Shown here in pieces: positions 41,431 through 51,127 of a stretch of 64,000 nt of DNA. A program made the position numbers and the translations under genes. The first letter of the stretch is position 1; every line of letters starts with the position of its first letter. Source of the DNA: Syntrophomonadaceae bacterium (GTDB lineage Bacteria; Bacillota; Syntrophomonadia; Syntrophomonadales; DTU052). The notes beneath the pieces were generated by a model. It did no database searches and was not told the DNA's origin. It worked only from the letters and a program-made list of their open reading frames with translations. The stretch covers positions 1-64,000 of the forward strand of contig JAAYDA010000072.1 of NCBI GenBank assembly GCA_012729505.1, in the 5' to 3' direction.

Positions 41431-43011
41431 TTGGAAAAAGGATTAATGTGTCTGGTACTCCATGCTCATCTTCCCTTCGTACGCCATCCGGCTGGAGAAG
41501 AAATGCTGGAGGAAAGATGGCTCTACGAAGGAATCACCGAAACCTATGTGCCCCTGCTGCAAATGATGGAGGGATTACTGACAGATAATGTTGACTTTCG
41601 AGTCACCATATCCCTCAGCCCTCCGCTGATCAGTATGCTGCAGGATAAACTTATAATGGAAAAATACCAAAGACACCTGGATAACCTCATATCTCTGTCA
41701 AACCTTGAAGTCATGCGTACTGAAGCAATGCCGGAATTTAATTACACCGCCGGTCTCTACCGAAATCGCTTTCGTTCGATTAATGAATTCGTATTCAAGA
41801 AATACGGCGGCAATATACTGCCGGCATTCCGGCAACTGGCTGACAGCGGCAAAATTCAGCTCATAACCAGTATGGCCACTCACGGTTTCCTGCCTTTGAT
41901 CAGTCATCAGGAAGAAATCATTCGAGCCCAGGTCTCAGTGGCGGTTAACCTTTTCCAGCAAGTATTCGGGCGGAAGCCACCCGGCATATGGCTTCCCGAA
42001 TGCGGCTATAAACCAGGCATCGATTATATCCTGAAGGAATTTGGATTACGTTACTTCTTCACCGATACTCACGGAATCATGTATGCCTCACGACGGCCCA
42101 AATACGGGATCTACGCCCCTATCTACTGTCCCTCCGGAGTAGCCGCATTCGGCCGGGACACCGAAACCTCCCGTCAGGTCTGGAGCTCCCAGGAAGGATA
42201 TCCCGGCGATCCGGATTACCGCGAATTCTACCGTGACATCGGATATGACCTGGAATACGACTACATCAAAGATTATCTGCCCCAGGGAATCCGGGTGGAT
42301 ACCGGACTCAAATACCATCGCATCACCGGTCCCACAGGAGAAAAGGCTCCTTATCAGCCCGAGTGGGCCCGTGAGAAGGCCATTCTCCACGCCGGCAACT
42401 TCATGTTTAACCGTCAAAGCCAATTGGAATACCTGGCTGAATATATGGACCGAAAACCCCTCATTGTAGCCCCCTATGATGCCGAGTTATTCGGCCATTG
42501 GTGGTTTGAAGGCCCGGATTTCCTCAACTATTTTTTCCGCAAATCCGCCTTTGACCAAGACACTTTTCGTCTTATTCATCCCAGTCAATATCTGGAGATG
42601 TATCCAGTTAACCAGGTAGCAGTCCCCAATGCATCCAGCTGGGGCCACAAAGGCTACAATGAAGTCTGGTTGGAAGAATCCAACGAATGGATATACCGTC
42701 ATCTGCACCTTGCCGGGCAACGAATGATCCAACTGGCCAGTAATAATCACCATATCCCCAGTATAAAAAGCCGGGCCCTTAATCAAGCCGCTCGTGAACT
42801 TCTCCTGGCCCAATCTTCAGACTGGGCTTTCATAATGAGATCCGGGACCATGGTGGACTACGCCGTGCGCAGGACTAAAGAACACCTGCACAACTTTACC
42901 CGGCTTTTCTACGCCATAAATGAAGACCTTTACGATGAAGCCTGGCTGCAAAATCTCGAAAAAGATCATAACATTTTTCCCAACATGGACTACCGCTGCT
43001 TCGCCCGGTAA
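41431..43011 (+). CDS. GH57/DUF1957 1,4-alpha-glucan branching-type enzyme
   Basis: The 526-residue protein has the GH57 N-terminal motif CLVLHAHLPFVRHP, the nucleophile motif WLPECGYKPG (E190) and the acid motif APYDAELFGHWWFEG (D350), followed by the helical DUF1957 C-terminal domain. Related enzymes insert alpha-1,6 branches in glucans. The start is uncertain: TTG 41431, TTG 41419 and ATG 41446 all lie near an AAAGGAG at 41412-41418; 41431 has the best distance. No signal peptide is present, so the enzyme is cytoplasmic. Confidence 0.88.
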   Translation: MEKGLMCLVLHAHLPFVRHPAGEEMLEERWLYEGITETYVPLLQMMEGLLTDNVDFRVTISLSPPLISMLQDKLIMEKYQRHLDNLISLSNLEVMRTEAMPEFNYTAGLYRNRFRSINEFVFKKYGGNILPAFRQLADSGKIQLITSMATHGFLPLISHQEEIIRAQVSVAVNLFQQVFGRKPPGIWLPECGYKPGIDYILKEFGLRYFFTDTHGIMYASRRPKYGIYAPIYCPSGVAAFGRDTETSRQVWSSQEGYPGDPDYREFYRDIGYDLEYDYIKDYLPQGIRVDTGLKYHRITGPTGEKAPYQPEWAREKAILHAGNFMFNRQSQLEYLAEYMDRKPLIVAPYDAELFGHWWFEGPDFLNYFFRKSAFDQDTFRLIHPSQYLEMYPVNQVAVPNASSWGHKGYNEVWLEESNEWIYRHLHLAGQRMIQLASNNHHIPSIKSRALNQAARELLLAQSSDWAFIMRSGTMVDYAVRRTKEHLHNFTRLFYAINEDLYDEAWLQNLEKDHNIFPNMDYRCFAR

Positions 43012-43105
43012 TTTCCAGCGATGTTTCTGATAAAAAACTGTTCCGGCGTCAGATAAATAGGATTTTCAAACTTGGGGGAATACTAAATTCGGGTGATGAT
43101 TGATT

Positions 43106-43915
43106 ATGAATAAGAAAATAAGCTGCCTGATAGCAGGGATATTAATAATCATATTGGCATTTAGTACAGTGGGTTGTGGAAACAAGGAACTGGAAAAAAA
43201 GCCGGACAACTCTGCTTCCGCTCAGACCCCCCCTGCCGATTTGGAAAAAATGAGAAAGGGACTGCTGGAGTTAGGGGTTATGCTGGAAAAACGCCGGAAC
43301 GTTAATAGCGGAGCCGACAACTCTGAACAACAGGAAAAGATTGACCTCCCATCTCAAGATACCGCCGGGGACAAATCATCCTCTGGAACATCAGAATGGA
43401 AAGAAGAAATGGATAAAGTCCGCAGTCTGCATCGCCATTGGAACGGACTGGAACCTGAAGCAGTGGCAAAAGGACTGAGCGCAACGGTACAGTCCAATCT
43501 GGAAGAGAGCTTGGCCCTCCTGACTTCCAGTGTTGAAAATCGGCGGCCTCTGGAAGCAGAACTGGCAGCTAATCAGACTTTTCGCAATTATATTGAAGTC
43601 GCCCGTCTGTTCAAGACCAACATTCCAGCCAACCTGGAAAGAGTGCGCTACCATATAGTGGAATCCCGGCTGCAAAGCAATATGGGCAGCTGGGATAAGG
43701 CAGAAGAGGAAGCCCGGCAATCTCTTACAATCTGGCAGCGAACAGCTTACTCCCTGGAGAAAATCCAACGAGCCCAAATTAGCCAGATGGAGCATTCCTT
43801 AACCGACCTGGTGGAGGCAGTCCAAAAAAAGAGTTCTATTCTGACTGAGATAAAAAGCGAAATAGCCTTGGATAATTTAGAGCAGCTGGAGAAAAAAATA
43901 AAGGCTTTGTTTTGA
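43106..43915 (+). CDS. Lipoprotein of unknown function
   Basis: The 269-residue protein has a lipoprotein signal peptide ending in FSTVGC (cysteine near residue 26), then a low-complexity linker rich in K, D, S and P (about 28-100) and a helical region to the end with no recognised domain. It is probably anchored on the outer face of the membrane. A GGTGATG stretch upstream is a weak ribosome site for ATG 43106. It lies 94 bp after the GH57 gene and converges on the histidine kinase gene. The helical C-terminal half might form a coiled coil. Confidence 0.7.
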   Translation: MNKKISCLIAGILIIILAFSTVGCGNKELEKKPDNSASAQTPPADLEKMRKGLLELGVMLEKRRNVNSGADNSEQQEKIDLPSQDTAGDKSSSGTSEWKEEMDKVRSLHRHWNGLEPEAVAKGLSATVQSNLEESLALLTSSVENRRPLEAELAANQTFRNYIEVARLFKTNIPANLERVRYHIVESRLQSNMGSWDKAEEEARQSLTIWQRTAYSLEKIQRAQISQMEHSLTDLVEAVQKKSSILTEIKSEIALDNLEQLEKKIKALF

Positions 43916-43934
43916 ATCCCCATTTCTTACATCC

Positions 43935-45635
43935 CTAATCTTCAATTTTCTGGCCGGTAGCAGCGGGAATAAAAATTTCAAAGATGGTCCCCTGTCCGGG
44001 AGTCGAATTCACATCAATAAATCCTTCGTGGTTCTTAATTATTGAATAAGCAGTAGCCAGCCCCAAACCATTGCCGGCTGCTCTGGTACTGAAGTAAGGA
44101 TCGAAAATCTTTGTTTGATTCTCCCGGGGAATTCCCACACCACTATCCTGTATCGTAACTCGGACATATTCCATTAAAAGCTGCAGAGCCGGCTCCTGAT
44201 TTTCCTGGGTGAAGTTCTCTATTTTTACTTGGATAGTGCCGCCATCGGGCATGGCCTGCATGGCATTGATAAAAAGGTTGCTGAAAACCTGATTCATTCC
44301 GCCTTCATCTGCTTCAATAAGCCACAAGCCTTCTTCACAGGTTATTTCTGCTCTGACATTGGAACCGCTCAATGCAAACCCGGCCGCTTCTTTTACAATT
44401 GGAAAAAGGGACAGCATAGTCTTCACCGGCTTTCCCCCACGGGCAAAGGTTAGCAACTGGTGAGTCAGATGACGGGCCTGGCAAGTAGCTTTTTCGGCCT
44501 CCGCCAGCATAGGTCCGGCTTCATGTTCTTCACTCAAAAGCATTCTGGTCAGAGTAACATTACCCATAACTACAGTCATCAAATTGTTAAAGTCGTGAGC
44601 TATTCCTCCTGCCAAAACCTCCAGAGACTCCAGCTTGCTGGCTCGAATCATTTCTTCCTCTATCTTAAGCTCCGCATTGGTATCCCTCGCAACAATAACC
44701 ACTCCCATTGATTTGCCTTGCTGATCGTGGATGGCATTACCGGTTACTGTTACTATTGTTGCCGAACCGTCCTTGCGAATCAAACGATGATTATTTAAGA
44801 CAACAGGGACATCGGCCCTCATGACTATCTGCACCAATCTGGATCTGGCTCTGGTGGTGGACGGCTCCAGGAGAAAAAATACTTCGTCAAGACTTCTGTT
44901 AACCGTCTCGCCATAGGTCCAGCCAGTGATTTCCTCAGCTATCTGGTTCATCAGAATAATGCGGCCATCCTCATCGGCGGCGATTACCCCTTCTCCAATG
45001 CTGTTTAGAGTCACTCCCAATCGTTCTTTACCCTCGGCCAGATTTTTTTCCAACTGCTTATATCTGGTAACATCCCTTCCGCAGAATGAAATTCCCAACA
45101 TATTGCCCCTTGTATCCCGGAACGGATAGCCCTGGGCATCCAACCACACATAATGTCCATTGCTGTGCTTGAAGCGAAATTCGATCCTCTCCCATTGGCA
45201 ATGTTCTAATCCCATATAAAAGTTATTTTTGGCACTTTCCCGATCATCATGATGAATAAACTCCAAGGGATTCCTTCCAAAATGCTTCTTCGGATCATAG
45301 CCCAGAATGTTTTGGGCGGAGGCGCTGATAAAACGCATCAGACCTCGCCGATCAGTTACAATAATAATGTCCAACAGATTTTCGATTATCTGGCTCAGAT
45401 ATTCGAAATGCTCCTGACATTCCTTGCTAAAGTAAGTGTTGAATTCCCATTTGGGGTCAAAAGGCTCCCTAATTATCTCAGCATCGTTTGCCACCATGCT
45501 TTTTGTCATGGGAGTAACTCCACTCTTAAAGGGAACTGAAAAATTCGATTTAGGGGGAGAGGGAGCGCGATAGACCGGATAGGACCTCTTCGCGTCTTTC
45601 AACACTTTGAGGCGTTTATGTTGTGGGTCAACCAT
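43935..45635 (-). CDS. Soluble PAS-domain sensor histidine kinase
   Basis: The 566-residue kinase has no membrane segment. Two PAS domains lie near residues 82-200 and 206-325, with WLDAQGYPFRDTRGNMLG and MNQIAEEITGWTYGETV as typical blocks. They are followed by a HisKA dimerisation helix with the phospho-acceptor in GGIAHDFNN (about residue 348) and a HATPase_c domain with NLFINAMQAMPDGG, DSGVGIPRENQ and GNGLGLATAYSI. Family and layout suggest sensing of a cytoplasmic cue, for example redox. No response regulator gene is adjacent, so its partner is elsewhere. The N-terminal 75 residues are not recognised. Confidence 0.9.
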   Translation of the reverse strand: MVDPQHKRLKVLKDAKRSYPVYRAPSPPKSNFSVPFKSGVTPMTKSMVANDAEIIREPFDPKWEFNTYFSKECQEHFEYLSQIIENLLDIIIVTDRRGLMRFISASAQNILGYDPKKHFGRNPLEFIHHDDRESAKNNFYMGLEHCQWERIEFRFKHSNGHYVWLDAQGYPFRDTRGNMLGISFCGRDVTRYKQLEKNLAEGKERLGVTLNSIGEGVIAADEDGRIILMNQIAEEITGWTYGETVNRSLDEVFFLLEPSTTRARSRLVQIVMRADVPVVLNNHRLIRKDGSATIVTVTGNAIHDQQGKSMGVVIVARDTNAELKIEEEMIRASKLESLEVLAGGIAHDFNNLMTVVMGNVTLTRMLLSEEHEAGPMLAEAEKATCQARHLTHQLLTFARGGKPVKTMLSLFPIVKEAAGFALSGSNVRAEITCEEGLWLIEADEGGMNQVFSNLFINAMQAMPDGGTIQVKIENFTQENQEPALQLLMEYVRVTIQDSGVGIPRENQTKIFDPYFSTRAAGNGLGLATAYSIIKNHEGFIDVNSTPGQGTIFEIFIPAATGQKIED

Positions 45636-45863
45636 TATTGCTATCCTCCAATTTATTCAGCGGTTCAGGCTAGTTGTTATGTACTTTCTGAAAGGTTTCT
45701 TCTGCATTCTTTTCCAATTTCCTGCAAATAATAGAAAAAATATTTCGACAACCGGATCCTGTACAATCTGATTCGAAAGAAAGCTTCAAAATGATCTTTA
45801 AAGTAGGCCGATTCATAAATAAGCACTGGCTTTCTCCAAAACAACAATATATAAGACTCTTCA

Positions 45864-46373
45864 ATGTTGCAGCAACAGATGCCAACTGTTATCCTGAAAA
45901 CAGAAGAGATGGGGAATTATCTGCCGAATTCAGAAATGGAGCAAGATGCAATGCAGGTCATTTTTGTTGTTTTAGCGATTTTAATATTATTACTTTATTC
46001 TCCCTATTTATTAGCCATTTTTCGGGGACGTGGAGAAGCTTTTGAGAATCTTCTCCAAGCAGAAATGAGCGAGGCTCTTGCTGTGCTGCTGGAAAACCCG
46101 TGGCGGACTCTGCTGCCAATCCTGGCGGCAGCACTGATTTTTGAGGCCGGGTATTTTATCTCCGCCTGGATATCCGTAAATCTGTGGGGCTTTCGTCTCT
46201 TTACTAGCGGCTTTATTCTATTTGAGTTATTCCATGTGTGCTTATTGATAGTTAGCCTCTTCCGGTACATAAGGGGACAGCAGGAAATAGAAAGCATGAT
46301 AAAATGGAAATTGGAACGCTTTTGCGCTCTTATGTTCTCAGCTCACGCCATCCTGGGCCTGCTTTTTCTGTAA
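45864..46373 (+). CDS. Small membrane protein of unknown function
   Basis: The 169-residue protein has three hydrophobic segments (about residues 32-54, 82-105 and 112-138) and a final short one near the C terminus, with charged loops. No family is recognised. The ribosome site is poor, and in-frame ATGs at 45909 and further on are alternatives, so the N-terminal 25 residues are uncertain. The 3' end overlaps the 3' end of the CapA gene by 36 bp in convergent orientation. Confidence 0.5.
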   Translation: MLQQQMPTVILKTEEMGNYLPNSEMEQDAMQVIFVVLAILILLLYSPYLLAIFRGRGEAFENLLQAEMSEALAVLLENPWRTLLPILAAALIFEAGYFISAWISVNLWGFRLFTSGFILFELFHVCLLIVSLFRYIRGQQEIESMIKWKLERFCALMFSAHAILGLLFL

Positions 46374-47468
46374 TCCCTGCAGCTCCAAGTAATCACCATT
46401 GATTACCGATTCGGTGCCCAGTCGGCGAGTTTGATTCTGCACCTTTTCTAAAAGCTGTTGCGCGGCCTGCCCTTCTAATAGATAGGGCTGACTCTCTTCG
46501 ATAAATACTGGCCGCACCCGAATTTCCCCCAACCCTCCAGGGATCAGATTGACTTCCAGAATAAGACCTTCCCGGGTATAGACGTGCTGGTTCTGGTCAA
46601 AAATGAAATTGCCCAGGCTGTAGGCGATGAGCCCGTTTTTATACTGCTCAAATCCCTGGATAATATGGGGATGATGCCCGATAATAAGATGGGCGCCACC
46701 GTCGATCAAAGCCTTTGCCATCACTTGTTGTGATTTATCCGGAACAGGGCTGTATTCGGTTCCCCAGTGAAGAGACACTATTACCACATCCACATAGGGT
46801 TTAAGCTCCGCTAAATCTTCCAGGATCATATCTTCCCGCAAGGGTGCTACCCCGCTGCGCTCATCTGTGGCCTCAAAAGAACGGCGATAGCTATAATCGA
46901 AATAAATATCAGCGAAATCAGTATAAGCCAGGATACCGACTTTAAGGCCATTTTTTTCAACGATCACCGGACGGCGGGCTTCGGTGAGATCCTGTCCTCC
47001 CCCTACCGTCAAGACTCCCGCCTCACGGAGCAGCTCAATTGTGTCCAAAAATGCAGGTGCATCGTAATCCAGAGCATGGTTGTTGGCCACACTTAGCACA
47101 TCAAATCCGGATTCCCGCAGGGTATTGGCCAATTGAGGCCGCCCACGAAATTGAATACCCTTGCCGGGTAAAGGAGTACCCCGGTCTGACAAAGGAGACT
47201 CAAGATTGCCAAAGGTAAGATCAGCCTTTTTTAAGTGAGAGGATATCTTAATGAAGGGATAGGAATCTCCATTGGCTTGCATAAGTCTTTCTACTTTGCG
47301 CGCCAGCATCACATCCCCTACTGCCAGGAAAGATATTTCCAAGGATGGTTCTTTCATCGGGGCCTCAATCTCAGGCGGAACCGGTTCTCTTCCTTCCTGA
47401 TAGCCCCATCCCAACCCTACTACCAGTGCCAAAAAAATCGTACCAATCAATATTTTCTTTATTGGCAT
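46338..47468 (-). CDS. CapA-family (poly-gamma-glutamate synthesis type) metallophosphatase protein
   Basis: The 376-residue protein has an N-terminal membrane anchor (residues 5-22) and a CapA/PgsA metallophosphatase-like domain: FLAVGDVMLARKVERL, TFGNLESPLS, VANNHALDYD, SLHWGTEYSPVPDK and GHHPHIIQG. The aspartate, asparagine and histidine set matches that of the calcineurin-like fold. Family members anchor or process capsule polyglutamate or act on cell-wall material; no capBC genes are near, so a capsule role is not supported. It ends the three-gene envelope operon that begins at 48709. Confidence 0.85.
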   Translation of the reverse strand: MPIKKILIGTIFLALVVGLGWGYQEGREPVPPEIEAPMKEPSLEISFLAVGDVMLARKVERLMQANGDSYPFIKISSHLKKADLTFGNLESPLSDRGTPLPGKGIQFRGRPQLANTLRESGFDVLSVANNHALDYDAPAFLDTIELLREAGVLTVGGGQDLTEARRPVIVEKNGLKVGILAYTDFADIYFDYSYRRSFEATDERSGVAPLREDMILEDLAELKPYVDVVIVSLHWGTEYSPVPDKSQQVMAKALIDGGAHLIIGHHPHIIQGFEQYKNGLIAYSLGNFIFDQNQHVYTREGLILEVNLIPGGLGEIRVRPVFIEESQPYLLEGQAAQQLLEKVQNQTRRLGTESVINGDYLELQGLQKKQAQDGVS

Positions 47469-47552
47469 CTTTTTCTCCCCTTTCTCTCCCTATACCATCA
47501 GCAGGGGTAGTCTCTTTAATTTTATTGTTAGTGACCATGAAAAGAAAGACCC

Positions 47553-48074
47553 TTATAAGCCCTTTCGGGTTTGACAGGCAAAGGCCAGGATCACCATAAA
47601 CAGGATAATAACCGGAGACAGCAGATAGAGGCTCAGGAATGAAACCGCAAATCCTTCCAGAGTCCATGATGGAAGAAGTGATAAAAAAGGTACCCATGGA
47701 GTGTGCCACATTTGCAGTACGAAATCATAGTTGGAGGTAAAGGGGCCGAAATGAATCCAGTTCCAAATAGCAAGACCCTCCGCTACCAGGCCGGGGCTTT
47801 GGCCGATGATGCTAATGGCGATAATGCTAAGGCTTCTTTGACAATCAGACTTTTCCGCAGTCAGTAGGTGATCTGAAATATCGTTCTCCTTGGATATTTC
47901 CTCAGGAATAAAATTCATCCTTCCCAGACAGCGGCTGAACCAAACCAAAATGAAAACAAAGGCGAGGGAAGCCAGAAGGTCAAGACCAGGAAAATACATG
48001 GTCAGCCAAACCAGAATGGCAAATAGAAGATTAAATGCGATCAGCCACCCTCCATATCTGAAAATCATCACCAT
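47553..48074 (-). CDS. Small integral membrane protein of unknown function
   Basis: The 173-residue protein has four predicted membrane segments (about residues 7-28, 32-48, 80-100 and 130-165). No motif points to a known family. Its start overlaps the end of the YiiX-like gene by 7 bp, and it is followed by the CapA-family gene 84 bp downstream, so it belongs to the same envelope operon. Confidence 0.6.
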   Translation of the reverse strand: MVMIFRYGGWLIAFNLLFAILVWLTMYFPGLDLLASLAFVFILVWFSRCLGRMNFIPEEISKENDISDHLLTAEKSDCQRSLSIIAISIIGQSPGLVAEGLAIWNWIHFGPFTSNYDFVLQMWHTPWVPFLSLLPSWTLEGFAVSFLSLYLLSPVIILFMVILAFACQTRKGL

Positions 48075-48709
48075 ATCTCGCCATCCTCAGCAATGATCTC
48101 CACCAGAGAGCTTCTGTAAATTGAGTCGGGAGTCACCCATATATCTTGAAAACTATCCAGATCGAGCCCCAGCTTAAAAAACGGCAGCCATATAATCTTG
48201 GAGCAGTTCCAAATGCGTTCACCGGATTTGAAGGGCAGCGGGAAAAACAATTGCCCCTGATGGCTTTCCACTTCACGAAGCACCGTTTCTCGCTGATCAG
48301 GTGTGGCAGCAACTCGAAGTATGCAGGCTCGGTCGTAGTCTCTGAATTTAACGGCATCTACTTTACTTATACCCAAGGTGAGCCAGCCCTGCCAGGCCTG
48401 ACCCTCCCCGGCATAAAGGGCCGCATGGGTAAAACCCCCATAGGTTGAACCCCGGTTGCCTCCCAGCAAAATATCGCCGGGCATAAGATTCTCAAGTGCC
48501 AGCTGATTGCCGCGTCCCGAGGGGGTTCCAGAACCTGTGTGGCCTTGGCTTATGGCTTTAATCCCCTGCCCTACCACCATCGTCGGCGCCGAGTGCCGGT
48601 TGTAACCATTCAGACCTAAAATCAGGAGCGCCAAAAGCACGTCCACAACCAGCAGAGCCAGAAGCAGATTAAGTCCGGGCTTTCTAATTTTGGGAAGAGG
48701 CTGACGCAT
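48068..48709 (-). CDS. YiiX/NlpC-P60-like cysteine amidohydrolase, membrane anchored
   Basis: The 213-residue protein has an N-terminal membrane segment (about residues 14-36) and a YiiX/YebB-like permuted papain fold. The residues visible are LMPGDILLGG, FTHAALYAGEG with the catalytic histidine, and IWNCSKIIW with the catalytic cysteine. Relatives cleave peptide or lipid amide bonds at the cell envelope. ATG 48709 is preferred over ATG 48727 because GAGGGG lies 8 bases upstream. Downstream genes overlap it by a few bases, forming one operon with the membrane and CapA genes. Confidence 0.78.
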   Translation of the reverse strand: MRQPLPKIRKPGLNLLLALLVVDVLLALLILGLNGYNRHSAPTMVVGQGIKAISQGHTGSGTPSGRGNQLALENLMPGDILLGGNRGSTYGGFTHAALYAGEGQAWQGWLTLGISKVDAVKFRDYDRACILRVAATPDQRETVLREVESHQGQLFFPLPFKSGERIWNCSKIIWLPFFKLGLDLDSFQDIWVTPDSIYRSSLVEIIAEDGEIW

Positions 48710-48757
48710 TAAGAGGGCCCCTCTCATTGTCAGTATCCAGGAAGACTCCTTGCTCTG

Positions 48758-49954
48758 TCATTTGCGGGCCCGGAGCTTTTTAACCGCCATATCCAGGCCT
48801 TCAACGGTTAGCTCAAACATGGGGAATATCTCCTTTATTATATGGATAGTCTCCGCTCCTTCAGTCAACCCCCAGTAGCGGGCCGGAATGGGATTCAACC
48901 ATACCGATGCTTCAAAGTGCCGCTTCAGCTTCTTCAGCCATTCAACCCCAGGCTCTTCGTTAAACATGCTCCAGTTGATTATGCCCCCCTGAGCCAGCAG
49001 CTCCGTAGGGGCCATGCTGGCATCACCCACCAGGATTACTCTATACTCCCCATCCAGGTTCTTCAGAACGTGGTTAGTTTCTACTGATTGGCTGGCACGG
49101 CAGCGAGGATCCAAGTATAACAAATCATAAATGGTGTTATGAAAATAGTAGACCTGCAGATCTTTAAAATGTTTGGACTTGTTGGCGGCAGCAAATAGCT
49201 GGTTAGACAGCCGCATATAAGGATACATGGAACCGCCCGAATCCATGAGCAGCAGGACCTTGATAGTGTTTTCCCGGGGTCGGTCCCATACTATCTCCAG
49301 TCTTCCGGCATTTTTGCTGGTGGCTTGTACCGTACCCTCTACATCCAGCTCCGTTCGGGCCCCTTCCAATCTGGTGCTGAACTGACGCAGCTTACGCAAG
49401 GCCAGCTGGAACTGGCGAGTGTCCAGGACCGTATCATTCCTGAAATCGCGAAACTGCCTGTCTCCCGCCACTTTAACTGCTGATCGGTTTCTTGACTCTC
49501 CACCAATGCGGATACCACCCGGGTGATATCCCGAATGACCGAAAGGCGATGTTCCTCCGGTTCCAACCCAGTAGTTGCCCCCGTGGTGTTCTTCAGTTTG
49601 CTCAGCTAATCTCTCTTCCAGCATCTTCTTCAGGGTCTCCAGATCCATTTTCTGGTGTGCCCGCCGCATCTCTTCGGTGATATCCATAGCAGGCAGGTTT
49701 TTATCAAGCCAATCCCAGATACTGTATGGCAAATCCTCCGGAGTCTCAATTCCTTCGAAATACTGGGCAAAGGCCAAATCAAAACGATCATAGTGAGCCT
49801 CAGTCTTAACCAGGATTGCCCGGGCCAAGTGATAAAAGCCGGTTAAGCTGGCACCGGCCAGCCCAATTTCCAGGGCATCCAGCAGGGAGTACCACTCATT
49901 CATGGACACCGGTACCCCTTTAGCTTTTAATGTATAATAAAATTCCGTAAACAC
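48758..49954 (-). CDS. VWA-domain CoxE-like protein
   Basis: The 398-residue protein matches the VWA_CoxE family that pairs with MoxR AAA ATPases. The N-terminal half is helical; a VWA-type Rossmann fold begins with VLLLMDSGGSMYPYM. The metal-ion-dependent adhesion site reads DSGGS rather than DxSxS, as in many CoxE-like members. It lies 101 bp downstream of the MoxR gene. Such pairs act as chaperones that insert or activate metal cofactors, or remodel complexes; the client here is unknown. The GTG start at 49954 has no clear Shine-Dalgarno. Confidence 0.85.
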   Translation of the reverse strand: MFTEFYYTLKAKGVPVSMNEWYSLLDALEIGLAGASLTGFYHLARAILVKTEAHYDRFDLAFAQYFEGIETPEDLPYSIWDWLDKNLPAMDITEEMRRAHQKMDLETLKKMLEERLAEQTEEHHGGNYWVGTGGTSPFGHSGYHPGGIRIGGESRNRSAVKVAGDRQFRDFRNDTVLDTRQFQLALRKLRQFSTRLEGARTELDVEGTVQATSKNAGRLEIVWDRPRENTIKVLLLMDSGGSMYPYMRLSNQLFAAANKSKHFKDLQVYYFHNTIYDLLYLDPRCRASQSVETNHVLKNLDGEYRVILVGDASMAPTELLAQGGIINWSMFNEEPGVEWLKKLKRHFEASVWLNPIPARYWGLTEGAETIHIIKEIFPMFELTVEGLDMAVKKLRARK

Positions 49955-50055
49955 TTGATTAATGGTGCCGTCGCCCTTACATTATTCAGGAGAAAAAACG
50001 GCACTTTCCTTTCAAACTATTTTGGTCTTATGCTCCAAGCCGTCCCATTTGTATA

Positions 50056-50925
50056 CTACCCGATCTTAAAGGCTTGGCGGTGCGCAATTCGAGATTGGGG
50101 GCGGTTGTTTAGATGCCACAGCAACACATCCAGATCCTGATTTTTCTTTAACAGGACTCCCATGAAAGGCAGTTCATCAGCAATGCGCTGGGGATTTATT
50201 CCGCCCACCACCAGAGCCTGCAGCCAATCAAGAAGCTCGCTGGTGCTAGGCTTTTTCTGCAAATCCGGAATGGTACGCAGCCAGTAGAAGGCTTCCATAC
50301 ACTGTTCCAACAGCTTCTTTTTCAGATCCGGATAATGGACATCAACGATAGCCGTCATGGCCGCCGGGTCCGGGAAAGCAATATAATGGAAGATGCAGCG
50401 CCGCAGGAATGCATCCGGCAGTTCCTTCTCGGCATTGCTGGTAATAATAACTATCGGCCTGTGCTTCGCTGTTATTGTCTCCTTGGTCTCGGGAATATAA
50501 AAGCTCATCTGGTCCAGCTCCCACAACAAATCGTTGGGGAACTCCAGGTCCGCCTTGTCAATCTCATCGATAAGCAGAACCACCTGCTCATCTGAGTCAA
50601 AAGACTCTCCCAGCTTGCCCAGCTTGATATACTGAGAGATGTTGCTGACATCTTGCTCTCCAAACTGACTGTCATAAAGACGCTGCACGGTGTCATAAAC
50701 ATACAGCCCTTCCTGAGCCTTGGTGGTGGACTTGATATTCCAGACCAGCAATTCTTTGCCCAAACCATCGGCAATACTCTGGGCCAGCATAGTCTTGCCG
50801 GTTCCCGGTTCCCCTTTTATCAAAAGAGGCTTTTGAAGTGCAATGGCTATATTTACAGTATTGCGGAGCTCGTCCGAGACTATGTAGTCAGCCGATCCCC
50901 TATAGCCGGTTGTGTTCATGTTCAT
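50056..50925 (-). CDS. MoxR-family AAA+ ATPase
   Basis: The 289-residue ATPase has Walker A GEPGTGKT near residues 38-45, Walker B VVLLIDEIDKAD, a sensor 1 region PIVIITSNAEKELPDAF and the arginine finger RRC immediately after. A C-terminal AAA lid (FYWLRTIPDLQKKPST) follows. The start at 50925 is chosen because the upstream 21 codons of the open frame lack similarity and a GAGGGA-GAGAG purine run precedes this ATG. It is paired with the CoxE-like VWA gene, a usual MoxR-VWA chaperone unit. Confidence 0.88.
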   Translation of the reverse strand: MNMNTTGYRGSADYIVSDELRNTVNIAIALQKPLLIKGEPGTGKTMLAQSIADGLGKELLVWNIKSTTKAQEGLYVYDTVQRLYDSQFGEQDVSNISQYIKLGKLGESFDSDEQVVLLIDEIDKADLEFPNDLLWELDQMSFYIPETKETITAKHRPIVIITSNAEKELPDAFLRRCIFHYIAFPDPAAMTAIVDVHYPDLKKKLLEQCMEAFYWLRTIPDLQKKPSTSELLDWLQALVVGGINPQRIADELPFMGVLLKKNQDLDVLLWHLNNRPQSRIAHRQAFKIG

Positions 50926-51127
50926 TCTCTCAATCCCTCGATTCTTTCTTGCCGTATTCGTATTTTCCGTCAACAAACAGATTATCAAATCTAATCATGT
51001 GAAGTCAATGACAACTGCCGATTTCGATTATTCACATCATTTTCTATTAACTATAACGAAGGATTTCTCCTCTAGATGTCGAATTCTGTCATGTCATTAG
51101 GTATGTTCAATTAAGGAGGATTCTTTA

